From assembly GCA_039822005.1 (NCBI GenBank), contig JBCBMZ010000005.1:62001-126000 (forward strand): a DNA stretch of 64,000 nucleotides, written 5' to 3'. The notes under the pieces are model-generated. The model was given only the letters and a program-made list of their open reading frames with translations. It ran no database searches and was not told the origin of the DNA. The translations under genes and the position numbers were made by a program. Origin of the DNA: JBCBDX01 sp039822005. Lineage in GTDB: Bacteria; Pseudomonadota; Alphaproteobacteria; Rhizobiales; Rhizobiaceae. Below are positions 25,639 to 34,452 of this stretch, piece by piece (the stretch's first letter is position 1; each line of letters starts with the position of its first letter).

Positions 25639-26643
25639 CTAGCGGAACAACAAGCTCGACAATTTGCGTCGCGCTGCGACAGTTGCCGGATCCGTCGGTC
25701 CCCACGCATCAAAAAAGATGAGCAATTCTTTGCGCGCACCATCATCGCGCCATGTACGGTCTTTTTCCATAATGGTCAGTAAATAGTCAGATGCGGCGGC
25801 CCGGTCATTTTGCGCATTGGCAATTTGTGCCAAATCGAACCGCGCATCATGATCATCTTCATTGCTGGCAAGGCGCGCCTGAAGGGCGGCTGGATCGCCG
25901 ATCGCCGCCACTTTTTCAGCCAACTCCAATCGGGACTTGACTGAAGCCAGCAGAGGATCATCCTTAATGTTGTCAGGCGCTGTTTCCAGCATTGCTGTGG
26001 CGCGGTCGGCTTGACCATTGTCGAGCATCAGACCGGCCATACCGGCAAAGGCCACCGCGTTTTCGGGTTCTTGTTGCAGTACGGCAGCATAGATCTGCGC
26101 CGCGCCGGCCGCGTCACCTGCAGCGATTGCCTCAGCGGCTTTTTCCAGCGCCTGTTCAATCATATCGGCAGCGGGATCAGACCCGGCAGCACCCACAACC
26201 TTGTCTATAAAGGCCTGAACCTGGCTTTCCGGTAGCGCACCCATGAAACCATCAATCGGCTGCCCGTTGGCGAATGCCAAAACAGCTGGAATGGACTGAA
26301 CACCCATCTGCCCGGCAATCGCAGGGTGTTCATCAATGTTCATTTTCACGAGTTTGATTTTACCGGCCGCCTTTTGAACAGCTGCCTCAAGAACCGGTGT
26401 CAATTGTTTGCAAGGTCCGCACCACGGCGCCCAAAAGTCGATCAAGACCGGTTGGTTGCGGCTTTCCTCGACAACATCGCGCGTGAAATCTGCCGTTGTG
26501 GTGTCTTTGATCAAAGCGGCGTTTGGCGCACCTGTCGTTGCGGCAGGTGCCGATCCAGTCAGAGCATCTGCGCCAAAACCAAACGTTTGTGCGCCATAAC
26601 CGCCCGCTGACCCGGCAAATGGATTGTCACTTGAAGAACTCAT
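25639..26643 (-). CDS. thioredoxin-TPR protein (CnoX/YbbN type)
   Basis: The 334-residue protein has a Gly/Ala-rich leader, a thioredoxin domain (about residues 42-150) with the active site WAPWCGPCK (Cys75 and Cys78), and a C-terminal TPR half. This is the architecture of CnoX/YbbN, a chaperedoxin that hands unfolded proteins to GroEL. E. coli CnoX has SQHC in place of CGPC; this one has the full redox pair, so it should also act as an oxidoreductase. It lies 23 bases downstream of the deacylase gene. Confidence 0.88.
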   Translation of the reverse strand: MSSSSDNPFAGSAGGYGAQTFGFGADALTGSAPAATTGAPNAALIKDTTTADFTRDVVEESRNQPVLIDFWAPWCGPCKQLTPVLEAAVQKAAGKIKLVKMNIDEHPAIAGQMGVQSIPAVLAFANGQPIDGFMGALPESQVQAFIDKVVGAAGSDPAADMIEQALEKAAEAIAAGDAAGAAQIYAAVLQQEPENAVAFAGMAGLMLDNGQADRATAMLETAPDNIKDDPLLASVKSRLELAEKVAAIGDPAALQARLASNEDDHDARFDLAQIANAQNDRAAASDYLLTIMEKDRTWRDDGARKELLIFFDAWGPTDPATVAARRKLSSLLFR

Positions 26644-26666
26644 GGTGCCTTTTCCTCTGATTGGGT

Positions 26667-27176
26667 CTATGTCGCTTGCCCCAGCGACAGTTTCAAGACT
26701 CGATATTCACGGCCGGTTGATTCAACAAAAGCGCGCATGTCCGAGGTGCTTATCGATGTGGTGGCATTGTTGCGAAGTGGGTGGCAGTTGATGACCGCAT
26801 GTTCCATAAGCGTTTCATCAAATATAAGCGTGACAGCCTGTGGCATGTCGTTGATGATGCCAAACGCGGTGACGGCGCCGGGTGCAACACCCAATAGCTC
26901 CAGAAGAGCATCCGGCTTGCCGAACGACACTCGGCCTTGTGCGCCGATCAGCGTGTGAATTTTTTTAAGGTCGATAACAGCATCTTCGCCGACGGTGAGC
27001 AGAAAATATCGACCCTTTTTGTCTTTCAAAAACAGGTTTTTGGTGTGACCACCTGAAATTTCGTCGCGGAGCGCCTGGCTTTCGGCGACAGTAAAGACCG
27101 GTTCATGCTCATGGTTTTCAAATGAAATGCCCAATTTTGTCAGGTGGGCAAAGAGGTCTTCACTGGTTTTCGGCAT
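26667..27176 (-). CDS. Ala-tRNA(Pro) deacylase (ProXp-ala/YbaK family)
   Basis: A 169-residue YbaK-type editing domain. The conserved lysine lies in ISGGHTKNLFLKDKKG (Lys45) and the substrate loop in GVAPGAVTAFGIIND. Free-standing ProXp-ala hydrolyses mischarged Ala-tRNA(Pro), replacing the editing domain that alphaproteobacterial ProRS lacks. The open frame runs on to 27437 through the tRNA gene on the opposite strand, but the protein starts at ATG 27176 (MPKTSEDLFAHL). Confidence 0.88.
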   Translation of the reverse strand: MPKTSEDLFAHLTKLGISFENHEHEPVFTVAESQALRDEISGGHTKNLFLKDKKGRYFLLTVGEDAVIDLKKIHTLIGAQGRVSFGKPDALLELLGVAPGAVTAFGIINDMPQAVTLIFDETLMEHAVINCHPLRNNATTSISTSDMRAFVESTGREYRVLKLSLGQAT

Positions 27177-27302
27177 ATTGTCACTTCTGTTTTCGGTCGA
27201 TTGGCGAAAGCCTGTTAAAAAGGCAAGACCAAAGCGTGAAATTGGCTCTTGCATTGAACTTGGGCTTAGAGCATATAGCGCCGACTTCTTCGGAAGCGCC
27301 GA

Positions 27303-27377
27303 GCGGGCGTAGCTCAGGGGTAGAGCACAACCTTGCCAAGGTTGGGGTCGGGCGTTCGAATCGCCTCGCCCGCTCCA
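27303..27377 (+). tRNA. tRNA-Gly (GCC)
   Basis: A complete 75-base cloverleaf including an encoded CCA end. The acceptor stem GCGGGCG pairs with CGCCCGC, the D arm is GCTC-AGGGGTA-GAGC, the anticodon stem is CAACC/GGTTG with loop TTGCCAA (anticodon GCC at 27335-27337), and the T arm is GGGCG-TTCGAAT-CGCCT. It reads GGC and GGT glycine codons. It sits between the divergent deacylase gene and the 3' end of dnaE2. Confidence 0.97.
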
Positions 27378-27402
27378 TTTCTGAAAATCTAAACTTTCTT
27401 TT

Positions 27403-30400
27403 TTAGTGAAAGTTGCGCCCTTTTGGCAGAACGCCATGCACGCTTCTTGTCCTTCTCGCAGCCAGATAATCCTCCTTCAAGTCAGGCATTTCACGCAAAA
27501 GCCGCGCCAGTCGTGAGCGTGGTTTCAGTTTCTCACGCGCGTCCATGACTGGCGAACGCACTTCGTCCGCACGATCCAACCCCTGATAGCCAAAGTCCGG
27601 ATCTTCAATATTCTCCATCCAAGGCGTTAAATCCTCTATTCTTTCCGCCACAATATGGATGACGCCGCCTTCCGATTGAACACGGCCTGTAACGGCGATC
27701 ATGCGCGCACCCAGCACAAGAGGCCGAAATCGCTCAAACACTTTGGGCCAGACGATAATGTTGGAGACACCCGTCTCATCTTCCAGCGTCGCAAAGATGA
27801 CACCCTTTGCCGAACCAGGACGCTGGCGCACCAGCACAAGGCCGGCGACGGTAACGCGGCGGTTTTGTTTCACGTGATCCAGTTTTTCATGCTCAATCAC
27901 CCCGCGTTCGCGTGCCAGACGTGCGCGCAAGAATGAAACAGGATGTGCTTTCAAAGAAAGTCCCAAAAACCGATAATCATGTACGACATGCTCACCAAGC
28001 GGCATGGATGGAAGCTGTGTTTCAGGTTCACCGGCAATTTCAACGCCAATATGCTCGCTTTTATGGTCAGCGTTCATACTTTCCAACAAAGGCAAACTGT
28101 CCTTGTCACGGTCAGGCGTGAGCGCGCGAACGGCCCAAAGCGCGGTACGACGATCAAGGCCCAAGGAACGAAAAGCGTCGGCATCGGCCAATCGCTCAAT
28201 CTGGGAAACCGGCAGGGCGGTGCGTAGCCAGAAATCGCGCACACTGTCATAGCCATCACCGCGTTTTTCAACGACTAGGCGCAGCGCCTCCTCAGACAAT
28301 CCCTTAACTTGTCGAAAGCCCAAGCGAACCGCATGACTCGTACAAATGACATCACGCATCGAACAGTGGCGATGTGACAGGCGTGTGGTAAAATCGCCAT
28401 CATCATCATCGGTCGGCTCAAGCGTACAATCCCAATCGGAGGCATTTATATCAACCGCGCGCACATCCACACCATGCTCTCTCGCATCGCGCACAAGCTG
28501 TGAAGGTGCATAAAAACCCATAGGCTGTGCGTTCAGGATCGCTGCACAAAAAACATCAGGGTAAAACGCTTTGAGCCAGCAGGAAGCATAGACAAGCAGC
28601 GCAAAAGAAGCTGCATGGCTTTCCGGAAAACCATACTCACCAAACCCCTCAATCTGCTTGAAGCAACGCTCGGCAAAGTCGGCTTCATAGCCATTGGCGA
28701 CCATGCCTTCGACCATTTTTCGCTGAAATGTATGAATGGTCCCCACCCGCCGGAAAGTGGCCATGGCACGGCGCAGACGATCGGCTTCACCAGGTGAAAA
28801 ATCAGCCGCGACAATCGCAATCTTCATGGCTTGCTCTTGAAACAGCGGTACACCAAGGGTTTTGCCCAACACCTCTTCCAGCTTTTTAGACGGATAACTA
28901 ACCGGCTCCTTGCCTTGCCGTCTGCGCAGATAGGGGTGCACCATATCACCTTGAATCGGACCGGGGCGCACAATGGCTACCTCAATAACCAGGTCATAAA
29001 ATTCGCGCGGGCGCAGCCTTGGCAACATCGTCATCTGCGCCCGGCTTTCAATTTGAAAAACACCCAACGTATCAGCCCGGCAGATCATGTCGTAGACGCG
29101 CCCGTCCTCCTTGGGCATAGAGGCAAGTGACAGTTTTCGGTCATAGTGCAGCGTCAAAAGATCGAACGCTTTCTTCAGGCATGTCAGCATGCCGAGCGCC
29201 AGAATATCGATTTTCAAAATGCCCAGACTATCAAGATCATCCTTGTCCCACTCGACAATTGTGCGGCCGTCCATGGCAGATTTGCTGATGGGAATGACCT
29301 CATCAAGCCGATCACGCGTGATAACAAAACCACCCACATGCTGGGAGAGGTGACGCGGGAAGCCCATGATCTGTGTTGCCATATGCAACATGTTGCGAGT
29401 GTTGATGTCATCAGGATCAAGCCCGGCCGCACGCAGTTCCCGCTCTCCCAGATCAGCGCTGTGCCAACCCCAAATCGTACCGGCCATGGCCGACGTAATA
29501 TCCTCTGACATGTCAAAGGCTTTTGCGACTTCACGGGCGGCGGAACGGGCGCGATAGGTAATCACAGTGGCTGCCAAACCCGCGCGGTCACGGCCATATT
29601 TGTCATAAATATACTGGATCACCTCTTCGCGCCGCTCATGCTCGAAATCAACATCAATGTCAGGCGGTTCACGGCGTTCAGGTGAAATGAAACGCTCAAA
29701 GAGAAGATCGGTCAACGCAGGGTCAACTTCCGTAATACCAATACAAAAACAAACGGTTGAATTGGCCGCCGACCCACGACCCTGGCACAAAATATTCTGC
29801 TCACGCGCAAAACGGACAATGTCGTAGACAGTAAGAAAATAAGGCGCATACTCCAACTCTTCGATGAGTTTGAGCTCATGGCTGATCTGCTCTTTGACCC
29901 GCTCGGGCACATGATCAGGATAACGTTTTTGAGCACCAAGCCACGCCAGACGTTCCAATTCAGCCTGTGGCGTTGCGCTTTGACCGGCAGGCTCGTCCGG
30001 ATAATTGTAGCGCAACTCTTCCAGTGAAAAATCAAGCTTGTCAAAAAAGCTTGCCGTAACGTCCAAAACATCTGGCGCACGCGCAAACAAACGCGCCATT
30101 TCGGTACCATCACGCATGAAACGCTCGCCATTGGCGCGCAATGTGTAACCGGCGCGCGTCAGCGGTTCATGGTTACGAACGGCTGTTAAAACATCGGCAA
30201 GCATATGCCGGTCCGGTTCATGATAAAGGACACCGCCAGCTGCCATAAGCGGTACATTGATTTGCCGGCTCAATATCACTGCCGCATCAAATGCGCGCGC
30301 TTCAAGGCCATCATAATTGGGCGTGATGCCCATAAAGATATTGTCAGCAAAATTTTCGCGCAGCTTGTCAAGCCAGGTGGCGATGCGGTCGCCATCCATG

Positions 30401-30801
30401 ACCTGCGCATAATCGGGTAGAACGCAAAATGCGATGTCCGCCCCCCACGCGATAACATCATCGCGCAAAACCATCGGCGCGCCTTTCTCGCCGCGCAAAT
30501 TGGCTTTCGTCAGCAAACGACAAAGATGTCCCCATCCCATGCGGTTTTTGGGGTAGGCCAGCATGTCTGGCGTTTCATCCAAAAAGACGAGGCGGGCACC
30601 TGGCTGATAGGCAAGCTCGGCCTGTTTGGCCGCCATATGCGCACGCACAACACCGGCAACATTGTTGGTGTCAGCCAAGCCTATCCCCGACATGCCCAAA
30701 CGCTTGGCTGAGACAACAAGCTCTTCAGGGTGGGATGCTCCCGTCAGAAAGGAAAAATTGGATCGTATATCCAGCTCAAAATAGGTCGGCTTGTCTGCCA
30801 T
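27403..30801 (-). CDS. dnaE2: error-prone DNA polymerase DnaE2 (ImuC)
   Basis: The 1132-residue protein is a C-family polymerase with an N-terminal PHP domain (ELDIRSNFSFLTGASHPEELV), the palm with metal-binding aspartates in PPDIDVDFEHERREEV, the fingers region and a C-terminal OB fold (VTVAGLVLVRQRPGSAKGVIFATLEDETG). DnaE2 is the SOS-induced translesion polymerase that works with ImuA and ImuB. Start ATG 30801 shares one base with the imuB stop (TGATG), which implies coupling. The open frame extends to 30828. Confidence 0.97.
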   Translation of the reverse strand: MADKPTYFELDIRSNFSFLTGASHPEELVVSAKRLGMSGIGLADTNNVAGVVRAHMAAKQAELAYQPGARLVFLDETPDMLAYPKNRMGWGHLCRLLTKANLRGEKGAPMVLRDDVIAWGADIAFCVLPDYAQVMDGDRIATWLDKLRENFADNIFMGITPNYDGLEARAFDAAVILSRQINVPLMAAGGVLYHEPDRHMLADVLTAVRNHEPLTRAGYTLRANGERFMRDGTEMARLFARAPDVLDVTASFFDKLDFSLEELRYNYPDEPAGQSATPQAELERLAWLGAQKRYPDHVPERVKEQISHELKLIEELEYAPYFLTVYDIVRFAREQNILCQGRGSAANSTVCFCIGITEVDPALTDLLFERFISPERREPPDIDVDFEHERREEVIQYIYDKYGRDRAGLAATVITYRARSAAREVAKAFDMSEDITSAMAGTIWGWHSADLGERELRAAGLDPDDINTRNMLHMATQIMGFPRHLSQHVGGFVITRDRLDEVIPISKSAMDGRTIVEWDKDDLDSLGILKIDILALGMLTCLKKAFDLLTLHYDRKLSLASMPKEDGRVYDMICRADTLGVFQIESRAQMTMLPRLRPREFYDLVIEVAIVRPGPIQGDMVHPYLRRRQGKEPVSYPSKKLEEVLGKTLGVPLFQEQAMKIAIVAADFSPGEADRLRRAMATFRRVGTIHTFQRKMVEGMVANGYEADFAERCFKQIEGFGEYGFPESHAASFALLVYASCWLKAFYPDVFCAAILNAQPMGFYAPSQLVRDAREHGVDVRAVDINASDWDCTLEPTDDDDGDFTTRLSHRHCSMRDVICTSHAVRLGFRQVKGLSEEALRLVVEKRGDGYDSVRDFWLRTALPVSQIERLADADAFRSLGLDRRTALWAVRALTPDRDKDSLPLLESMNADHKSEHIGVEIAGEPETQLPSMPLGEHVVHDYRFLGLSLKAHPVSFLRARLARERGVIEHEKLDHVKQNRRVTVAGLVLVRQRPGSAKGVIFATLEDETGVSNIIVWPKVFERFRPLVLGARMIAVTGRVQSEGGVIHIVAERIEDLTPWMENIEDPDFGYQGLDRADEVRSPVMDAREKLKPRSRLARLLREMPDLKEDYLAARRTRSVHGVLPKGRNFH

Positions 30802-32495
30802 CACGCAAAAAGTCCATGGATAAACCAACGCGGATTGCTGATGCCACGCGGCCCGTACAGCCCTTCACGAAACAGCCACAAGCGGCGACCCTCTTGATCT
30901 TCCACCTGATAATAATCACGCGGCAAACAACGCGCGTCACCATCCGACACATCATGCCCCCACCACTCTCCGGTGATGCGTTCCGGGCCTTCGGCCTTTA
31001 AAATCGTGTAAAGAACACGGCGCCACCGCAAGCGCATGGGCGGGCCCTCCGGCACTTGCGCCACCACCTCAACCGGTTCAGGCGTTGAAAACAGACGAAC
31101 CGGACGCAACGCTTTTGGCGCATGCGCATAATGATCATGTTCTACCGCTTTTTTCACCGGCACATGCTGAGAAGACAAGCATTCAGCGTACTCGGGCACA
31201 TGGCTTTCTTGCGGAGAAAAGCGGCGAACCGGCACAGCAGCAGCCGCTTGCAAACCAAGCCGTGCGGCAATCCGGTCCATCAATATGTTGATGTCATGTG
31301 CGCCACCGGATTGATCAGCATCAAAGTCAGATTGTGGAGTTTCAAGATGATCCCAGGCGACGATGTTCAACCGCAGCAGATCAAAACCATACCCGGCATC
31401 AAAATCATCGCCAACAGATTTGATACGCTCCCGGAACAACTTAACAATTGTATCGGGGTCACGCAGTGGACAGGAGGTGCCAACCGCCAAACGGGTGACC
31501 AAGCCATCTACCCGAAAAAGGCCAAATTCCAACGCCCTGGCGCCCGCACCATGCGCTTCCAGTTGGGGTTTGAGGGTATGGGCAAGTGAATAAAGAACAC
31601 GCTCAATATCATTGATGAGTCCGATAGGCTCGGCAAAACGGCGTTCGGCGGAAAACTCCGGCACCGGTAACCGCGGCGATAATGCCTCGTCCAACGCACC
31701 CAATGCCTGATCCAGGCGCATCAGGGGTTGACGGCCAAACCGGCGCGTCAACGACGCGCGCGGTGTATCCATAATATCGCCAACCGTCTTCAACCCCACC
31801 TTGCTCAATCCGGCGAGCGTGTCGCTCTCAAGGCGCAAGGCGGGCAATTTAAAAGGGCGCAAAAAGGAGGCCTCCGCACCTGCCTTGATACATGTCAGCG
31901 GTGCAGAACCATGATGGGCCGCCGCCCATGCGGTACCTGGCGTGGCTGCAATCGCCGCATGGGCTGCAATACCCTGGTGAAATAACCGCATTAAAAGGTC
32001 GGATAAAAGCGCTTCTTCTCCGCCAAAAAGATGCAGGCATCCGGTGACATCCAAAAACACGCCATCGGGCGCATCAAGCGCCACCAACGGGGTGTAGCGG
32101 TCACACCAATCGGCCACTGCAGTCAAAAAGCGGTGATCGGCCTCCTCATCGGCCGGTACAATATCGAGACCTGGATAAATGGCTTTGGCGTCTGCAAGCC
32201 CCTGACCGGCACGCAAGCCCCATTTCAGGCAGGCTTCATTCAAATGCGCAAGACGCATCGCATTCTTGGATTTGTGGGCATGAACCAGCGGCTTTTGCCG
32301 CCAAGGAGCCTCAACCTCTTTGCGCCATGACCCGCCGTGGCGCTGACGCATGGTGCGGTCCGTCGCCAGATAGGGCAAATGAATCGAAACGATCCGGGTG
32401 TCGGGACTTGCTCCCGGCGTGCGCGGTCCGGACAATGGAGGGGCTTGCGCCGACCTTGCGGCTTGCAGATGCTGCTTTGAAAAAGATGCATTCAT
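30801..32495 (-). CDS. imuB: ImuB, Y-family polymerase-like mutagenesis factor
   Basis: The 564-residue protein has the Y-family polymerase fold (VSIHLPYLATDR..., LFGGEEALLSDLLMRLFHQG, the thumb HhH at LAGLSKVGLKTVGDIMDTPRASLTRRFG). ImuB proteins are catalytically dead and act as the hub linking DnaE2, ImuA and the beta clamp. The conserved fold begins around residue 34, and the preceding leader overlaps imuA out of frame. No better start codon lies near the fold boundary. I did not spot an obvious clamp-binding peptide. Confidence 0.93.
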   Translation of the reverse strand: MNASFSKQHLQAARSAQAPPLSGPRTPGASPDTRIVSIHLPYLATDRTMRQRHGGSWRKEVEAPWRQKPLVHAHKSKNAMRLAHLNEACLKWGLRAGQGLADAKAIYPGLDIVPADEEADHRFLTAVADWCDRYTPLVALDAPDGVFLDVTGCLHLFGGEEALLSDLLMRLFHQGIAAHAAIAATPGTAWAAAHHGSAPLTCIKAGAEASFLRPFKLPALRLESDTLAGLSKVGLKTVGDIMDTPRASLTRRFGRQPLMRLDQALGALDEALSPRLPVPEFSAERRFAEPIGLINDIERVLYSLAHTLKPQLEAHGAGARALEFGLFRVDGLVTRLAVGTSCPLRDPDTIVKLFRERIKSVGDDFDAGYGFDLLRLNIVAWDHLETPQSDFDADQSGGAHDINILMDRIAARLGLQAAAAVPVRRFSPQESHVPEYAECLSSQHVPVKKAVEHDHYAHAPKALRPVRLFSTPEPVEVVAQVPEGPPMRLRWRRVLYTILKAEGPERITGEWWGHDVSDGDARCLPRDYYQVEDQEGRRLWLFREGLYGPRGISNPRWFIHGLFA

Positions 32496-33354
32496 GGCTG
32501 TTCCAATGCAAAATGAAAGAATTGCCGGCAGGCCCCGCCTTGTTTTTCAAAATTGATACCGCCAGTCCCAGCGGCCCGATGGAGCCCGGGCAGGGTTGTT
32601 CAAATGATGAACCGGCAAAGAGTGTGGCTTCACATGAGGGTGCAGGGGAAACGTCAAGACGCACAGGCGCAACACTGGCCAATGCGTCAACGCCCTGCCG
32701 CAACAGGAAAAGCGGCACGCCGGCATTCATCGCGCGCATGTGCAACCGTCGCGTCTCATGCAAGTTCGGGCCGCCCTTGGGCGCACGCAAATCCAGGACA
32801 ATTCCGCCCAGTCCCCGCGTGGTGGCCGCTTCTTCACAAACCCACAGCGCATCGGTCAATTTGTTTACCGACACGAAATGCAGACGATCAGATGGAAGAC
32901 CCAAACCCTCCATACCACGGCCATAGGGGCGACCGGCTTCACCCAAGGCGTGCTGCTGGGAGACCAGCAATATGGGCCCTAAAGTCCCTTTTGTTGCCTC
33001 ATCATCCAAGGTCGCATGAACCAGGATTGCATGACGGGCAAAGAGCGCGCAGACAAAACCATAAGCGCTGCCCATATCGCGCGCCGCAGGCGCATATATC
33101 TCCGTCAGTCCACGCCAGGGAATACCGCCTTGAAGATCATGGTCAAAATCTTCATGGCCAAGCGGCAGGCGACCATCGAGGACATTTTGCCGACGCTTTT
33201 CCAAATATGTGACATCATCCTCAAAGCCCTCCACCTGACCGGTGAGCGCCCGCATTTGATAGCGCAAAAGGCGCAATGTTTTTGTACGGTCCCGATTGCA
33301 GGCAACAGCTTTCCTGTTCACCGCAACACTCAATTGAGATGCCATGGCGATCAT
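32311..33354 (-). CDS. imuA: ImuA, RecA-like SOS mutagenesis protein
   Basis: The 347-residue protein is a RecA-superfamily member with a degenerate nucleotide-binding region (LQGGIPWRGLTEIYAPAARDMGSA) and conserved LPSDRLHFVSVNKLTDALWVCEEA. ImuA is the first gene of the imuA-imuB-dnaE2 cassette and modulates RecA and lesion bypass. Two starts are possible, ATG 33354 or ATG 33345; the second is better spaced from the GGATGA sequence. The conserved part ends at about residue 285, and the last 60 or so residues overlap imuB by 185 bases. An SOS box lies about 100 bases upstream. Confidence 0.9.
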   Translation of the reverse strand: MIAMASQLSVAVNRKAVACNRDRTKTLRLLRYQMRALTGQVEGFEDDVTYLEKRRQNVLDGRLPLGHEDFDHDLQGGIPWRGLTEIYAPAARDMGSAYGFVCALFARHAILVHATLDDEATKGTLGPILLVSQQHALGEAGRPYGRGMEGLGLPSDRLHFVSVNKLTDALWVCEEAATTRGLGGIVLDLRAPKGGPNLHETRRLHMRAMNAGVPLFLLRQGVDALASVAPVRLDVSPAPSCEATLFAGSSFEQPCPGSIGPLGLAVSILKNKAGPAGNSFILHWNSHECIFFKAASASRKVGASPSIVRTAHAGSKSRHPDRFDSFALSGDGPHHASAPRRVMAQRG

Positions 33355-33456
33355 CCGTTTTTGTTTTTCAAAGAAAACACGAACCCGGCCAACGCCTGTC
33401 AGACAGACCTCGGCTAACGGGTGGCAAACACTTTTTTACACCCTGAACGGCTATTT

Positions 33457-33471
33457 GTTCTCTTTATGTTC
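33457..33471 (-). promoter_or_regulatory. LexA (SOS) box of imuA-imuB-dnaE2
   Basis: GTTC at 33457-33460, seven bases, then GTTC at 33468-33471. This is the exact alphaproteobacterial LexA direct repeat GTTC-N7-GTTC. It is about 100 bases upstream of the imuA start on the minus strand. A GAAC at 33445-33448 nearby adds a partial inverted arm. Confidence 0.78.
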
Positions 33472-33574
33472 CTATTGATTCCAGTGACGGCAAAAAGAGT
33501 CAACCATCATTTTACGGAATTTATTCCTCTGCGCCAAAATAGCGCTTCGGGCCAAAGTCAACCACCTCAACCAT

Positions 33575-34252
33575 CTACCGCACCATCGACAGCGCGGCGC
33601 CGCGGATTTCGCGTAGCAATTTGCGCTTCATCGCCCCTTCAAAATTCTCAAAGCCGAAGGCAACTTCCACAAAAGATCCAACGCCATAGCGTACCTCTTT
33701 GCGGTAAAAAGGCTCCGGATCGGGGTCCGCACCGGTGATAACCAGCCCATTGACCTGCACACCCTCAAACGGAAAATTGGCATAGGCCTCGGTCGGGCCA
33801 AAACCTTCATTGTTCACCCCATCGCCAGATACATCAATGACCCGGCGGCTGCATTGCACCGGCGCCTTTGCAAAACGGGTTGAGGCATAACCAAGGGCGC
33901 TGCCCATAGAGGTCGGTAAATCACTGCGCACCCGCTCATGGGCCCGCAAACCAGCACCGACGGCAAAAATATCGGCGGCATCTTTGACAAATGTCCACGG
34001 CACCATTTCAAAATGACGATAAGTGCCACTCCATTCAAAGGCCATGATTTGAATGCCGCCCACATCCTCAATGGCGGCAACAACTTCCGGATCCTCCAGC
34101 GCACGGGCGGTTCCCCCCACCTGCAGACGGTATTCGTCCGAATTGACGCTCGATGAGACATCAATTGCCAATATGAGAGAAAGCGAACAGGCCTGCGCAG
34201 AATCAAACGCCATCAAGGCCGTAAAACCGGCAATGAACGCAACGGGCCTCAA
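33575..34252 (-). CDS. DUF1194 (von Willebrand A-like) exported protein
   Basis: The 225-residue protein has a Sec signal peptide (VAFIAGFTALMAFDSAQA) and a vWA-like domain with the MIDAS motif AIDVSSSVN at about residues 29-37, plus the second motif VIDVSGDGVNNEG. These are the hallmarks of DUF1194, an alphaproteobacterial family of unknown function. It is probably a periplasmic metal-dependent adhesion or interaction module. It overlaps the DUF1737 gene by four bases, the last of three coupled genes. Confidence 0.87.
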   Translation of the reverse strand: MRPVAFIAGFTALMAFDSAQACSLSLILAIDVSSSVNSDEYRLQVGGTARALEDPEVVAAIEDVGGIQIMAFEWSGTYRHFEMVPWTFVKDAADIFAVGAGLRAHERVRSDLPTSMGSALGYASTRFAKAPVQCSRRVIDVSGDGVNNEGFGPTEAYANFPFEGVQVNGLVITGADPDPEPFYRKEVRYGVGSFVEVAFGFENFEGAMKRKLLREIRGAALSMVR

Positions 34253-34452
34253 AGCGACCCCAGTTTGACGTCTGGTTCATAGTCACCGGGCACTTGCTTG
34301 ATAACAGCCTGCGCACAACGCATGGTTTGAGTGTCAGCGTCAAACGCGTAAGCAGGATCGCCATGCAACTGCCATCCCCTAGCCAGCGCCTCGGTCACCT
34401 TGTGGCAAAAGCTGGAATCATCAGGGCCGGTCAGAAGCCTGTATGCAATCAT
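34249..34452 (-). CDS. DUF1737 domain protein
   Basis: A 67-residue protein whose first half, YRLLTGPDDSSFCHKVTEALARGWQLHGDPAYAFD, matches the DUF1737 pattern (YRLLTG...F...V...L..GW.L.G.P). Function is unknown. It overlaps both neighbours by four bases (lyase upstream, DUF1194 downstream), so all three should be translated together. Confidence 0.78.
   Translation of the reverse strand: MIAYRLLTGPDDSSFCHKVTEALARGWQLHGDPAYAFDADTQTMRCAQAVIKQVPGDYEPDVKLGSL

Noticed and set aside
27177..27437. A longer deacylase protein starting at 27437
   Set aside because: The extension runs through the tRNA-Gly gene on the opposite strand and is not conserved.
27867..27882. A parS-like sequence inside dnaE2
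   Set aside because: Only 14 of 16 bases match and it lies about 34 kb from the parAB cluster within coding sequence; chance is more likely.
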